64,000 nt of DNA, from the NCBI RefSeq assembly GCF_000821305.1, contig NZ_CCXK01000017.1:188159-252158 (forward strand). The letters run 5' to 3'. The first letter of the stretch is position 1, and each line of letters starts with the position of its first letter. The notes beneath the pieces are model-generated. The model saw only the letters and a program-made list of their open reading frames with translations, did not search any database and had not been told where the DNA came from. This stretch comes from Clostridium culturomicium (lineage in GTDB: Bacteria; Bacillota; Clostridia; Clostridiales; Clostridiaceae). The translations under genes and the position numbers were made by a program. Below, in pieces: positions 1 to 8,831 of the stretch.

Positions 1-1071
1 ATTGAAATTTACCGCATGAGTATTGAGTGGAGTCGCATTCAGCCAAAAGAGGGATGTTTCGATGAAGGTGTTATTGAACATTATCGAGAAGAAGTTAAAT
101 ATCTGCAAAGCAAGAGGATAAGGGTCCTTTTAACGCTTCATCATTTTAGCAACCCCATGTGGTTTGAAAGAATTGGTGGTTTTTTAAATAAAGACAGCAG
201 CGATATTTTTTTACAATTTGTAACTACAGTAGTATTAAAACTGGGGGATTTAGTTTCTGAATATATAACTATAAATGAACCCAATGTTTATGTTACCAGT
301 GCCTACTATTTCGGAGAGTTTCCTCCAGGGCATAAATCTTTTAAGGAGTGCAGAGAGGCATTCACAAATTTAGCTTTGAGCCATATTAAGGCATATAAAG
401 GGATCCATGATATTCGTAAAAAAATGGGCTTTAGTGATACAAAGGTTGGCTATGCAAGCCATGTAAGAGTTTTTGAGCCAAGCAGAAAGAATAATTCTTT
501 CGATAAAATTTCAGCGAAGCTGATGGATCAGCTTTTTCAAGTTGGTATAGATGATGCCTGTATGATTGGAAGAGTATCCTTCCCAATCAAAAATCATAAG
601 TATTTTGAAAAAGGAAAGTATTATGATTTCGTTGGAATAAATTATTACGCAAGAAGTATGGTTAAATTCTTTGAGGAGTTTCCTAAGGCAGAGGCGCCAC
701 ATAATGATATGGGGTGGGAAATTTATCCTGAAGGGTTGGGCATTGTTGCAAAACGATATTATGAGAAATATAATGCTGAAATTTATATCACTGAAAATGG
801 AACTGCTGACAGGAATGATAAATTTCGTTCAAAGTTTATATATGATCATTTAAAGGTTATTGCAAATTGTTCAGTACCAATCACTAGGTATTATCATTGG
901 ACCTTTATTGATAATTTTGAGTGGATGGATGGTGAAGCAGAGTGCTTTGGCTTAGTTAACTTAAATTATGAAACACAGGTTAGAACGCCAAGGGAAAGCT
1001 GTATCTTTTATTCCGAAATAATTAGAAATAAAAATATAACTGATGCAATGTATTCAAAGTATGTTAAATAA
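1..1071 (+). CDS. GH1 family beta-glycosidase, 5' end outside the window
   Basis: Hydrolyses beta-glucosides or beta-galactosides by the retaining mechanism, in the cytoplasm. The frame is open from base 1: the residues before the first ATG (16) read IEIYR and lead into MSIEWSRIQPKEG, the conserved GH1 segment after the N-terminal strand. The CDS therefore starts upstream and the ATG at 16 is internal. The acid/base Glu lies in TINEPN and the nucleophile Glu in YITENG. The C-terminal NFEWMDGEAECFGLV keeps the Glu-Trp pair typical of non-phosphorylated substrates; specificity is inference. About 356 residues are visible of a usual ~440, and the middle is shorter than usual. A strong hairpin terminator follows. 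Confidence 0.88.
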   Translation: MEIYRMSIEWSRIQPKEGCFDEGVIEHYREEVKYLQSKRIRVLLTLHHFSNPMWFERIGGFLNKDSSDIFLQFVTTVVLKLGDLVSEYITINEPNVYVTSAYYFGEFPPGHKSFKECREAFTNLALSHIKAYKGIHDIRKKMGFSDTKVGYASHVRVFEPSRKNNSFDKISAKLMDQLFQVGIDDACMIGRVSFPIKNHKYFEKGKYYDFVGINYYARSMVKFFEEFPKAEAPHNDMGWEIYPEGLGIVAKRYYEKYNAEIYITENGTADRNDKFRSKFIYDHLKVIANCSVPITRYYHWTFIDNFEWMDGEAECFGLVNLNYETQVRTPRESCIFYSEIIRNKNITDAMYSKYVK

Positions 1072-1087
1072 TAAGATAAAAGAAGTG

Positions 1088-1128
1088 ACTAGCTTTCTAT
1101 GATTTAATATATCGTGGAAAGCTAGTTT
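1088..1128 (+). terminator. Hairpin terminator after the GH1 gene
   Basis: A stem of about 16 bp, ACTAGCTTTCTATGAT against ATCGTGGAAAGCTAGT with some G-U pairs, closes a loop of about 7 nt and is followed by TTTAAT. The T tract is short. Confidence 0.6.
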
Positions 1129-1200
1129 AATGTATAATAAAATCCATGAAAGAAAAAAGTATATTAAAGAAATAATTATTTTGAACTTAAGGAGAAATAA

Positions 1201-1656
1201 ATGGAAAGATTTAATGCTGAAATTAAACAAGTTGAAGGCAAGGATGCAAGTTATATTGAAATCCCCTTTGATGTGGAAGCAGTGTATGGAAGTAAAAGAG
1301 TTAAGGTTAAAGCAACCTTTGATGGTCATCCATATAGAGGTTCTATTGTTAGAATGGGATTACCTTGCTATATGATTGGAATTACAAAGGAAATTAGAAA
1401 AGCTATAGGTAAAATCTTTGGAGATATAATACAGGTTTCTATTGAAAAAGATGAAGAGGAAAGAACTATTGAAATTCCAAAAGATTTTCAAGAAGCTGTG
1501 GATAAAAGTGAAGAAGCAAAGGCCTTTTGGGATACCTTATCTTTTTCTGGAAAGAGAAAATATATAACTTGGATTACTTCTGCAAAGAAGGAAGAAACAC
1601 GAAAACAACGTTTAGAAACTGCTGTTGAGAAATTAAGAAATAAAGAAAAACTATAG
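1201..1656 (+). CDS. YdeI/OmpD-associated family protein with DUF1905 domain
   Basis: A 151-residue soluble protein. Residues ~1-90 match the DUF1905 pattern (KVKATFDGHPYRGSI, then GITKEIRKAIGK). Residues ~95-145 match the YdeI-like tail (PKDFQEAVDKSEEAKAFWD, LSFSGKRKYITWI, AKKEETRKQR). Members are small cytoplasmic proteins of unknown biochemistry; some annotations say 'bacteriocin protection', which I would not assert here. The ATG at 1201 has a TTAAGGAG site at a good distance. It looks monocistronic, between two terminators. Confidence 0.8.
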   Translation: MERFNAEIKQVEGKDASYIEIPFDVEAVYGSKRVKVKATFDGHPYRGSIVRMGLPCYMIGITKEIRKAIGKIFGDIIQVSIEKDEEERTIEIPKDFQEAVDKSEEAKAFWDTLSFSGKRKYITWITSAKKEETRKQRLETAVEKLRNKEKL

Positions 1657-2021
1657 TAAAATTGCAGAGAAAATGAAAAGGAAACTGTACTACTTTAAAT
1701 TGACCATCATGGCATATGCATTAAAATTTTGATATATGCAATTTAAACTATAAAAATTAAATGCGTTATCTAACGTAATAATAAATAGATACAAAATCTT
1801 CTATAGATATTAAAATCTATGGGGGATTTTTATATAACTATATCTTCATAAAATTCAATATGTTATGTATGGAAATTATTTTTTAGAGTATTATGAAGTC
1901 TTATTTTGTAAAAGATAAAAAGCGATTCATAGGATAATTACTTAAAAGTGCCTAATTGATGAAGTAACTTTTTTGGATTAACCTATATTAAGCAGTAATT
2001 AAATAAAAAGAGGGAACACAA
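1657..2021. other. Non-coding gap with a terminator and the promoter region of the amino-acid ABC operon
   Basis: No credible gene in 365 bp. It holds the hairpin at 1793-1835 and, at about 1939-1957, the motif ACTTAAAAGTGCCTAATTG, which recurs with one mismatch before trxB at 4591-4609. The rest is AT-rich leader. Confidence 0.5.
1793..1835 (+). terminator. Rho-independent terminator
   Basis: AAAATCTTCTATAGAT pairs with ATCTATGGGGGATTTT (several G-U pairs) over an ATTAAA loop and runs into a T-rich tail. It probably ends transcription from the YdeI-like gene. Confidence 0.65.
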
Positions 2022-3455
2022 ATGAAAAAATATAAAACGGTTATAGTAACAGTTGCAATGTTAATGCTTTTAGCATCAAATATTACAGTCTATGCAAGTC
2101 CACAAAATGTAAATAAAGGAACAATTAGAGTTGGCTCTTCAGGAACTTATTATCCTTTTACTTTTATAGAAGGAGATAGTGCTAAGGGGTTTGAGATAGA
2201 TGTTTGGAACGAAATTGGGAAGCGTTTAGGATATAATATCGAGCATAAAACAGCTTCCTTCAGTGGATTATTTGGAATGCTAGATTCAGACAAAATAGAT
2301 GTAATTTCTAATCAGATAACAATAACAGATGAAAGAGAGAAAAAGTATTATTTTTCTGATCCATATGTTGAAAGTGGAGCCCAGATAGTAGTTAAATCAG
2401 GTAATGATAATATAAAGTCAGTTGAGGATTTAAGTAGTAAAAATGTTGGTGTTGACTTAGGAAGTAATTATGAAGAGATTTTAAAGGGAAAAAATGAAGA
2501 AGCCAATATAATTACATACCAAAGTACTGATGCAGCCTTTAATGATTTAATCATAGGACGAATAGATGCTGTTGTAATAGATAAAATATCAGCGCTGATA
2601 AATATAAATGAAAAAAAACTACCATTAGAGTTATCCGGTGAACCTTTTGAAAAAGTAGTAAATGCTATGGTATTTGCAAAAAATGATGTTAACGTTGAGT
2701 TAGTAAAAGAAGTTAATAAAGTTTTAGAGGATATGAAAAATGATGGTGCATTAGAAGAAATTTCAAACCAATGGTTGAATAGCAATGTAATTGCATCAAA
2801 TGAAACCAGTTTCTTTAGCAAGTTAATAAAAGCTGTATTAGCAGGGGCTAAAGTCACTATAGCATTATCAATTATATCTATAGTTATAGGTTTATTAATA
2901 GGAATAATAGTTTCAGTAATAAGATATTTAAGGATACCGGTATTAAGTCAGATTTTAGGGGTATATGTATCCTTCTTTAGAGGTACACCTGTATTAGTTC
3001 AATTATTCTTATTATATTTCGGATTGCCACAGATTTTCCCAATACTTAAGGGGATGAGCGGATTTACGGCAACTTACATTGCATTAGGACTAAATGCTTC
3101 TGCATATATTTCAGAAGTATTACGAGGCGCATTTGACACAATAGATAAAGGGCAGATGGAAGCTTGTTTATCAATAGGAATGAGTAATACTCAAGCAATA
3201 AAGAGGATAATACTGCCACAGATACTCAGAATGTCAATTCCTTCTATAGGAAATATTTATATAGATATAGTAAAAGGTTCATCATTAGCTTTTACTATAG
3301 GAGTTGCAGAAATGTTAGCTAAGGCTCAAATGGTTGCATCTACTAACTATAAATTTTTCCAAAGCTATATAGTAGTAGCAATAGTTTATTGGATATTAAT
3401 TGAAATATTTAATTATATTCAAAGGCTTATAGAAAGAAAATTATCTATATATTAA
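2022..3455 (+). CDS. Polar amino-acid ABC transporter: substrate-binding protein fused to permease
   Basis: Imports a polar amino acid (cystine, glutamine or a similar solute). Residues 1-26 are a signal peptide/anchor ending TVYAS. Residues ~35-255 are a solute-binding domain of SBP family 3, with GTIRVGSSGTYYPFTF at the start, GFEIDVWNEIGKRLG next, and TDEREKKYYFSDPY. Residues ~265-477 are a HisM/GlnP-type permease with FFRGTPVLVQLFLLYFG and the ABC-contact loop RIILPQILRMSIPSIGN. Such fusions are known in Firmicutes; at 477 residues it is complete. The ATG at 2022 follows AGAGGGA. The ATPase gene begins 13 bp downstream. Confidence 0.9.
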   Translation: MKKYKTVIVTVAMLMLLASNITVYASPQNVNKGTIRVGSSGTYYPFTFIEGDSAKGFEIDVWNEIGKRLGYNIEHKTASFSGLFGMLDSDKIDVISNQITITDEREKKYYFSDPYVESGAQIVVKSGNDNIKSVEDLSSKNVGVDLGSNYEEILKGKNEEANIITYQSTDAAFNDLIIGRIDAVVIDKISALININEKKLPLELSGEPFEKVVNAMVFAKNDVNVELVKEVNKVLEDMKNDGALEEISNQWLNSNVIASNETSFFSKLIKAVLAGAKVTIALSIISIVIGLLIGIIVSVIRYLRIPVLSQILGVYVSFFRGTPVLVQLFLLYFGLPQIFPILKGMSGFTATYIALGLNASAYISEVLRGAFDTIDKGQMEACLSIGMSNTQAIKRIILPQILRMSIPSIGNIYIDIVKGSSLAFTIGVAEMLAKAQMVASTNYKFFQSYIVVAIVYWILIEIFNYIQRLIERKLSIY

Positions 3456-3468
3456 GGGGGATAAGCTG

Positions 3469-4206
3469 ATGATAAATGTTAAGGGAATTAAAAAGAATTA
3501 CGGAGAACTTGAAGTATTAAAAGGAATAGATTTGAAGGTAGAAAAAGGTGAGGTAGTGGTAATAATAGGTCCGTCAGGTTCTGGTAAATCCACATTTTTG
3601 AGATGCTTGAATTATTTAGAAGTTCCAAGTGCAGGAAGTATAAAAATAGATGAATTTTCAATAGATGCTGAAAATTACTCAAAAGGTGATGTGAAAAATC
3701 TAAGATCTAAATCAGCCATGGTATTCCAAAACTTTAACCTCTTTAATAATAAAACAGTGTTAGAAAATGTTATGGAAGGATTAATAACAGTAAAAAATTT
3801 AGATAAAAAAATCAGTGAAGAAATAGCTTTAAAGAGGCTTAAACAAGTAAATATGGATATGAAAAAGGATAGTTATCCTAAGAGTTTATCTGGAGGACAA
3901 AAGCAGAGGGTAGCTATTGCAAGAGCTGTGGCTCTAAATCCAGAGGTAATATTATTTGATGAGCCTACATCCGCATTAGATCCAGAAATGGTTTTAGAAG
4001 TTTTAAATGTAATAAAAGAGTTGGCAGATGATGATACTACAATGGTAATTGTGACTCACGAGATCTCCTTTGCTAGAGATATAGCGGATTTCGTTATATT
4101 TATGGATAAAGGAGTAATTATTGAACAAGGTACAGCAAAGGAAGTATTATTAAATCCTAAGCAGGTAAGAACTAAAGAGTTTTTATCAAATGTAAGTTTA
4201 CATTAA
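3469..4206 (+). CDS. Polar amino-acid ABC transporter ATP-binding protein
   Basis: Powers the fused binding-protein/permease encoded just upstream. The 245 residues carry Walker A GPSGSGKST, Q-loop VFQNFNLF, signature LSGGQKQR, Walker B VILFDEPTSALD and the H-loop TH. This is the full GlnQ/HisP-type set at normal length. The ATG at 3469 sits after AAGGGGGATAAGCTG. The two genes form a self-sufficient importer, with the hairpin at 4212-4257 ending the operon. The substrate cannot be fixed from sequence. Confidence 0.93.
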   Translation: MINVKGIKKNYGELEVLKGIDLKVEKGEVVVIIGPSGSGKSTFLRCLNYLEVPSAGSIKIDEFSIDAENYSKGDVKNLRSKSAMVFQNFNLFNNKTVLENVMEGLITVKNLDKKISEEIALKRLKQVNMDMKKDSYPKSLSGGQKQRVAIARAVALNPEVILFDEPTSALDPEMVLEVLNVIKELADDDTTMVIVTHEISFARDIADFVIFMDKGVIIEQGTAKEVLLNPKQVRTKEFLSNVSLH

Positions 4207-4211
4207 ATTAA

Positions 4212-4257
4212 AAGAGTAAATAGAGTTAAAATTAATAATTTCTGTTTACTCTTGTTT
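4212..4257 (+). terminator. Terminator of the amino-acid ABC operon
   Basis: AAGAGTAAATAGAG pairs imperfectly with CTGTTTACTCTT, followed by GTTTATT. Confidence 0.55.
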
Positions 4258-4304
4258 ATTATTGGTAAGAGCCTTATCATATTTATATAGCTATCCTTTT
4301 ATAT

Positions 4305-4588
4305 GGATTCACAGCTTCATCCATCGGTGTTTTAGGCCCTGTTTTAATCTATAAGTTTTTGGAAAAATATGAAAAATTCGTTACGAGGTTATGTAAGGAG
4401 CGCCTATAGCTTCTATTGTTTTAATCACGGCTTATGGATTTATTTATGACAAATTAGGAAATTATAAATTTGTTCTGATGTTTTTAATTTTTATGCGATT
4501 GGTAGGATTAATTAGTATTTGGATAGCTGGAAAAATAGACGTAAGTTATTTGGAAATAAGTGTGAATATTGAAGGTAAATTAAAGTAG
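4305..4588 (+). pseudogene. Remnant of an MFS-type transporter (C-terminal helices)
   Basis: Two hydrophobic stretches in different frames look like one decayed protein. From 4305 the frame reads GFTASSIGVLGPVLIYKFLE and then stops. From about 4400 another frame reads GAPIASIVLITAYGFIYDKL, NYKFVLMFLIFMRLVGLISI and WIAGKIDV before TAG at 4586. An in-frame TAA at 4394 and a frame change separate them, and no start is present. The order of loops and helices resembles the last four helices of an MFS permease. The family call is tentative; the decay itself is visible. Confidence 0.45.
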
Positions 4589-4718
4589 TCACTTAAAAGT
4601 ACCTAATTGTACCTTTCAAATAAGAATAGTATCTTAAAGAAGTAGAGAGTATATAAATTAAAATTAACAAAGGTTGGAGTTCATATAGAGAAAGCAACAT
4701 AGGGAAGGAGAAATTCAT

Positions 4719-5645
4719 ATGAGTAAACAGATTAAAGAAAAAGACTTAATCGTTATTGGAGCAGGACCAGCGGGGCTGACTGCTGGAATATATGCAGCAA
4801 GAGCAGGCCTTGATACACTTATATTAGAAAAAGATGTTATTGGTGGTCAGGTAAGATTAAGCTATACAATAGAAAATTATCCTGGATTTGAAAAAATCAT
4901 GGGCAGTGAACTTGCGGAAAAAATGGAACAGCAGGCAGTTGCATTGGGAGCTGAAATCGATGAGTTTGATATGATTGAGAAAGTATCATTAACTAATGAG
5001 GAGAAAATTATAGAGACAGGGGATTATATCTATAAGCCTAAAGCAGTAATTATTGCAACTGGAGCAAATCCAATAAAATTACCAATACCTAATGAGGCTG
5101 CTTATTTGGGTAAAGGAGTTCATTACTGTGGAGTATGTGATGGAGCAAGTTATAAGGATGAAGTCATTGCCGTTATCGGTGGTGGTAATGCTGCATTAGA
5201 AGAATCAATTTTTTTAGCAAAACTAGCTAAAAAAGTTATCATTATAAGAAGGTACGATTATTTTAAAGGCGAAGTAAAAATCTTAGAGGCTGTGGAAAAT
5301 ACACCTAACATAGAAATTATGTATAACTGGGATCTCGTGGATGTGGCAGGGGAAGGTTTTGTAGACAGAGCTATTATTAGAAATACAAAAACAGATGAAG
5401 TAAAAGAAATTGAAGTAAAAGCAGTATTTGGATATATAGGAACTGCACCAAAGACTGATTTATTTAAAGAAAGTATAAACCTTAACGATAGAGGTTATAT
5501 TTTAACAAATGAAAGCATGGAGACTAATATTAAAGGTGTTTATGCAGTAGGGGATGTAAGAGAAAAAGAGTTTAGACAGGTTACTACAGCTGTGGCTGAT
5601 GGAACAATAGCTGCCCTTAAGGCAGAACATTACATTTCAAAATAA
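4719..5645 (+). CDS. trxB: Thioredoxin-disulfide reductase
   Basis: FAD- and NAD(P)H-dependent reduction of thioredoxin- or glutaredoxin-like disulfides in the cytoplasm. The 308 residues show the FAD site GAGPAGLTAGIYAARAG (14-30), the redox pair C137-G-V-C140 followed by DG, the NADPH site VIGGGNAALEE (152-162) and the C-terminal GVYAVGDVR. This is full length. The ATG at 4719 follows GGGAAGGAG. A glutaredoxin-like gene starts 13 bp downstream, giving a reductase/partner operon. In amino-acid-fermenting clostridia such a pair can feed selenoenzyme reductases; whether it serves the grd genes ~18 kb away is inference. Confidence 0.93.
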   Translation: MSKQIKEKDLIVIGAGPAGLTAGIYAARAGLDTLILEKDVIGGQVRLSYTIENYPGFEKIMGSELAEKMEQQAVALGAEIDEFDMIEKVSLTNEEKIIETGDYIYKPKAVIIATGANPIKLPIPNEAAYLGKGVHYCGVCDGASYKDEVIAVIGGGNAALEESIFLAKLAKKVIIIRRYDYFKGEVKILEAVENTPNIEIMYNWDLVDVAGEGFVDRAIIRNTKTDEVKEIEVKAVFGYIGTAPKTDLFKESINLNDRGYILTNESMETNIKGVYAVGDVREKEFRQVTTAVADGTIAALKAEHYISK

Positions 5646-5658
5646 AGGAGTGATTATT

Positions 5659-5895
5659 ATGATAAAAGTATATTCAGTAGAGTGGTGTGGGCCATGTCAA
5701 AAGGTAAAAAAATATTTAACTACAAAAAATGTGCCATTTGAGTCTGTAATAGTAGCAGATGAAAAAGAGGCTAGAGACATTGTTCAAGAAATATCAGGAC
5801 AAAGGTCAGTGCCTGTAACAGTAATTAATGATAAAGTTATACTTGGATTTGACAAACAACAAATCGACGCAGCTTTAGCAGAGCTTAATAAATAA
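5659..5895 (+). CDS. Glutaredoxin-like thiol-disulfide protein (YruB-like)
   Basis: A 78-residue redox carrier with the active site WCGPC at residues 8-12 and the cis-Pro segment RSVPVTVIN, followed by ILGFDKQQI. The fold and length fit NrdH/YruB-type glutaredoxins, while the CGPC site is thioredoxin-like, so TrxB just upstream is its likely reductant. I chose the ATG at 5659 over the in-frame GTG at 5650, because AAAGGAG (5644-5650) is then correctly spaced. A strong terminator follows. Confidence 0.87.
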   Translation: MIKVYSVEWCGPCQKVKKYLTTKNVPFESVIVADEKEARDIVQEISGQRSVPVTVINDKVILGFDKQQIDAALAELNK

Positions 5896-5967
5896 TAAAT
5901 ACTAGACAAAGCTAATAAAGTAAATATAGCAATTAAAAAAGCCAGGTAAATAAAGAAGAAAAGCCAA

Positions 5968-6010
5968 GAAATAACCTTTAGGAGTTCCAGCTCTTGAAGG
6001 TTATTTTTTA
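5968..6010 (+). terminator. Terminator of the trxB/glutaredoxin operon
   Basis: AAATAACCTTTAGGAG pairs with CTCTTGAAGGTTATTT around a short loop, followed by TTTTT. Confidence 0.75.
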
Positions 6011-6173
6011 TGCCAAAATTAAAATTAAAAATAATTTTATTTAAATTTCAATGAAGGAGTTTTACAGCTCATATTAGTTTATAAATTTGTTATGTATAGA
6101 TATTTAAAATATCATTATTTTCAATATAATGTTACAATTGAATAAATAAACTATTTGTGTAAAGGGGGATGTA

Positions 6174-6779
6174 ATGAAACCATCAGAGAGACAAGAGGTG
6201 TTTGAGACTTTAAAAGCAAAATATGAAGGTGAGGGATATGTTACAAAGGAACATACCATTTCTGTTCTAACAGCAAATTTAATGGCATTTGTAATAGCAT
6301 TACCCATAGTTATAATTTGCGGTGTAATTTATTTTAATGTATATCATCCATTTGACAAAAATAATACAGCAGTAATATATATTAGTTCAGTTGAACTGAT
6401 ATTAGGGCTTATTTTAATGATTGCATTTATATTTATCCATGAATTACTTCATGGAATGACTTGGAAGAGGTTCTGCAAAGATAAGAAGAGTATTTCATAT
6501 GGGGTAATGTGGAAGCAGGCAACCCCTTACTGTTGCTGTGTGGAGCCATTAACTTTCAAGGGATATATATTAGGTGGTTTGATGCCTTTTATTGTTATAG
6601 GTATTGGCCTGTTTATAGTTGCATTGGTATTAGAAAATACAATGATATTTATACTTAGCATGTTTAATATTATTGGAGCATCAGGTGATCTGACTATTGC
6701 TTTAATGCTTTTAAAATGCAGAAAATCCGTTATAATTGATCACCCAACTAAGTGTGGCTTTGTAACGTTTAATAAATAA
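6174..6779 (+). CDS. DUF3267 membrane protein with HELLH metalloprotease-like motif
   Basis: A 201-residue integral membrane protein with about five hydrophobic segments (residues ~37-60, 70-95, 125-160, 165-185). Helix 2-3 holds FIHELLHG, an HExxH zinc motif, and GASGDLTIALMLL near the end supplies a plausible third acidic ligand, as in intramembrane or membrane-bound zinc proteases. A CCC run (YCCCVEPL) sits in a loop. The DUF3267 family has no settled function. The ATG at 6174 follows AAAGGGGGATGTA. The fucosidase gene begins 22 bp downstream. Confidence 0.78.
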   Translation: MKPSERQEVFETLKAKYEGEGYVTKEHTISVLTANLMAFVIALPIVIICGVIYFNVYHPFDKNNTAVIYISSVELILGLILMIAFIFIHELLHGMTWKRFCKDKKSISYGVMWKQATPYCCCVEPLTFKGYILGGLMPFIVIGIGLFIVALVLENTMIFILSMFNIIGASGDLTIALMLLKCRKSVIIDHPTKCGFVTFNK

Positions 6780-6800
6780 TAAATCTTCTAAGGAGGAAAA

Positions 6801-7829
6801 ATGATGAACAAAAATATTCAATGGTTTAAAGAAGCAAAGTTTGGAATGATGATTCACTGGGGGTTGTATTCATTATTAGCTGGAGAATATAAGGGAGAAA
6901 AATCCAGTGTATATGCAGAGTGGATTCAATCAAGATTCCAAATTCCAAATGAGGAGTATGGGAAGCTAGCAGATGCCTTTAATCCTATATACTTTGATGC
7001 TGATGAAATTGTAAGCTTTGCAAAGGCATGTGGCATGAATTATTTAGTAGTTACTACAAAGCACCATGATGGCTTTGCAATGTATCATTCAAAGGTGGAC
7101 AAGTATAATGTATATGATGCAACACCTTTCCATAGAGATGTTCTTGGAGAGCTTGCAACTGCTTGTAAAAAAGAAGGTCTAAAGCTTGGAATATATTATT
7201 CACAAGATCTTGACTGGCATGAGCATCATGGTGGAGGATATTTGTCTAATCATATTGAAACTGCTGGAACAACATGGGATAACAGCTGGGATTTTAAGGG
7301 GGAAAAGGATTTTAATATTTGCTTTGAAAATAAAATCATTCCTCAAATCAAAGAAATCATGACAAATTATGGTGAAATCTGTACAGCTTGGTTTGATATG
7401 CCAATGACTCTTACACAGGAGCAAAGCCAGAGAATTTATGAGGTGGTAAAGGAGCTTCAGCCGGATTGTCTTATCAATTCACGTCTTGGAAATGGAAAGT
7501 ATGATTATGTGTCTTTAGGGGATAACGAAATCCCAGAAACTATGGAAGTTATGGACAAGGATAACGTGGATTATAATGATGTTAATGGAGTTAAACCATC
7601 ACCTTATGGTCTGTATGAAACTGCTGCAACTATGAACAAAACATGGGGTTTCTCTTATCATGACCACAACTGGAAATCACCAGAAAAGATATATGAATTA
7701 AAGAAGCATTTAAACTCCATGGGGGTTAACTATTTATTAAATATAGGCTTAGATGGTTTAGGAAGAATTCCAATGGCTTCAGTAAAGGCATTAAAGGCTG
7801 TTGCTGAAATGGAGAAAGAAAAAAAGTAA
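6801..7829 (+). CDS. GH29 alpha-L-fucosidase family glycoside hydrolase
   Basis: Predicted to cleave terminal alpha-L-fucose. The 342-residue catalytic barrel begins WFKEAKFGMMIHWGLYS, the GH29 hallmark, followed by KHHDGFAMYHS, GIYYSQDLDWH and CTAWFDMPM, whose Asp is the expected nucleophile. The usual C-terminal beta-sandwich is absent, so it is a catalytic-domain-only form. No signal peptide is visible, so it probably acts in the cytoplasm on imported oligosaccharides. ATGATG at 6801 follows AAGGAGG. It may be cotranscribed with the DUF3267 gene, and a strong terminator follows. Confidence 0.88.
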   Translation: MMNKNIQWFKEAKFGMMIHWGLYSLLAGEYKGEKSSVYAEWIQSRFQIPNEEYGKLADAFNPIYFDADEIVSFAKACGMNYLVVTTKHHDGFAMYHSKVDKYNVYDATPFHRDVLGELATACKKEGLKLGIYYSQDLDWHEHHGGGYLSNHIETAGTTWDNSWDFKGEKDFNICFENKIIPQIKEIMTNYGEICTAWFDMPMTLTQEQSQRIYEVVKELQPDCLINSRLGNGKYDYVSLGDNEIPETMEVMDKDNVDYNDVNGVKPSPYGLYETAATMNKTWGFSYHDHNWKSPEKIYELKKHLNSMGVNYLLNIGLDGLGRIPMASVKALKAVAEMEKEKK

Positions 7830-7882
7830 TGGATAAGGCTGTTATTAAGAGATAGGAAAAAGTACTAAAATAATTAAATATA

Positions 7883-7925
7883 AAATAAACTCTTTAGCTT
7901 AAGCAAGCTGAAGAGTTTATTTTTG
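7883..7925 (+). terminator. Terminator after the fucosidase gene
   Basis: AAATAAACTCTTTAGCTT pairs with AAGCTGAAGAGTTTATTT over a 4-nt loop and ends in TTTT. Confidence 0.8.
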
Positions 7926-8479
7926 TCATAAAGCTGTTTGTATATAGAGATAGAGAATCACTAGAATTTAAATCATTAGTATTCAATGCAGGAAACATCA
8001 ATGATGGTGCTGAGACTGAACCTGATACTGTACAACTTGGAGCGGCTGATTCTGGCTTTAGTATAATGGGATGGATTTTACCTCAAGGAGATACAGATGA
8101 ATATTCATTATATTTTAATGTGCCAAGAGATGCCTTTAATAAATCTAGAAACACTAAAATGTTTGTTCATTTACTAACTGATAATTTTGATATACCTGGA
8201 AATAGGTTTTCAATTAGACTTTCATCATTATTTACTAGAGCTAATGGTGTAGTAAATGCAGATAATATACAAGTTAATAATAGTGGTAATATTACAGTTC
8301 AAAACTCAGGAGCAAGTTTTCGATATAGTCATTATGTAATAGAGTTTTGCTTAGACGATATTGTTAGAGCAGAAGATTTTGCATTGTTGAGTGTTGCTAG
8401 TGTTACAATTCCTGGTGACTTTACTGGTCCACTACTTTTAACTAGTATAGAGTTTAGATATTTAAGCTGCGAAGCATAA
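7898..8479 (+). pseudogene. Start-less reading frame of unknown family, probably 5'-truncated
   Basis: The frame is open from the stop at 7895 to TAA at 8477, but has no ATG/GTG/TTG before the internal ATG at 8066, which has no ribosome site. From 7928 it reads IKLFVYRDRESLEFKSLVF and NDGAETEPDTVQLGAADSGF, then continues past 8066 through YSLYFNVPRDAFN, FVHLLTDNFDIPGNRFSIRL and a C-terminal FRYLSCEA. It looks like an all-beta protein. I do not recognise the family. The upstream end overlaps the fucosidase terminator, suggesting loss of the 5' end by rearrangement. A functional shorter protein from 8066 cannot be excluded. Confidence 0.45.
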
Positions 8480-8587
8480 AAGCTAATTAAAAATAATATG
8501 AGCTGATATCATGGATATTTACAGGTTAAGAGCTAACAGCCTAGATTAAACCTAAAATTATATAAGGTTGATGGTATATATAATCTG

Positions 8588-8680
8588 TTAATAATCCAAA
8601 TAATTGTATATATAATTGACTAAAGTATGATATCTATTACATTGCTTGATAGAATTATTAATAGAAGTGAATAGATGTCA
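8588..8680 (+). repeat. Intergenic repeat, copy A (pair with 12340-12435)
   Basis: Copies A and B align from TTAATAATCC to GTGAATAGAYGTYAT. They share an almost identical core: ATTGACT, then TATGATATCTATTACATTG, then TAGAATT, then AGAAGTGAATAGA. Each is followed within ~20 bp by an unrelated but strong terminator hairpin. The pair brackets the TetR/YhgE genes. It may be a duplicated small-RNA gene or a recombination footprint. Confidence 0.7.
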
Positions 8681-8695
8681 TGTATTCTATAAATG

Positions 8696-8737
8696 AAAGT
8701 CTCTATGCCATTTTAAATGGGGTAGAGACTTTTTTAT
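8696..8737 (+). terminator. Strong U-tailed hairpin downstream of repeat copy A
   Basis: AAAGTCTCTATGCCATT pairs with AATGGGGTAGAGACTTTT, followed by TTTATTATT. No protein gene immediately precedes it, so it may end the transcript started within the repeat. Confidence 0.75.
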
Positions 8738-8777
8738 TATTAGGGATATATATCAAGGAATAAACTTCTCTCAACAT

Positions 8778-8812
8778 TGAACATGCACTATTTATTTGAT
8801 AGTTCATGTTCA
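8778..8812. terminator. Inverted repeat between convergent units, possible terminator for tetR
   Basis: TGAACATG and CATGTTCA bracket ACTAT and ATAGT, forming a 13-bp interrupted stem. It lies about 20 bp beyond the TetR stop codon on the minus strand. Confidence 0.45.
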
Positions 8813-8831
8813 TCTATGGTTGGAGGAGCTT

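Larger units (their letters stand above)
8480..8831. other. Intergenic region with repeat copy A and two hairpins
   Basis: No gene seen. It contains a copy of the ~95-bp repeat (8588-8680), a strong U-tailed hairpin (8696-8737) and a second inverted repeat (8778-8812) facing the end of the TetR gene. Confidence 0.6.
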
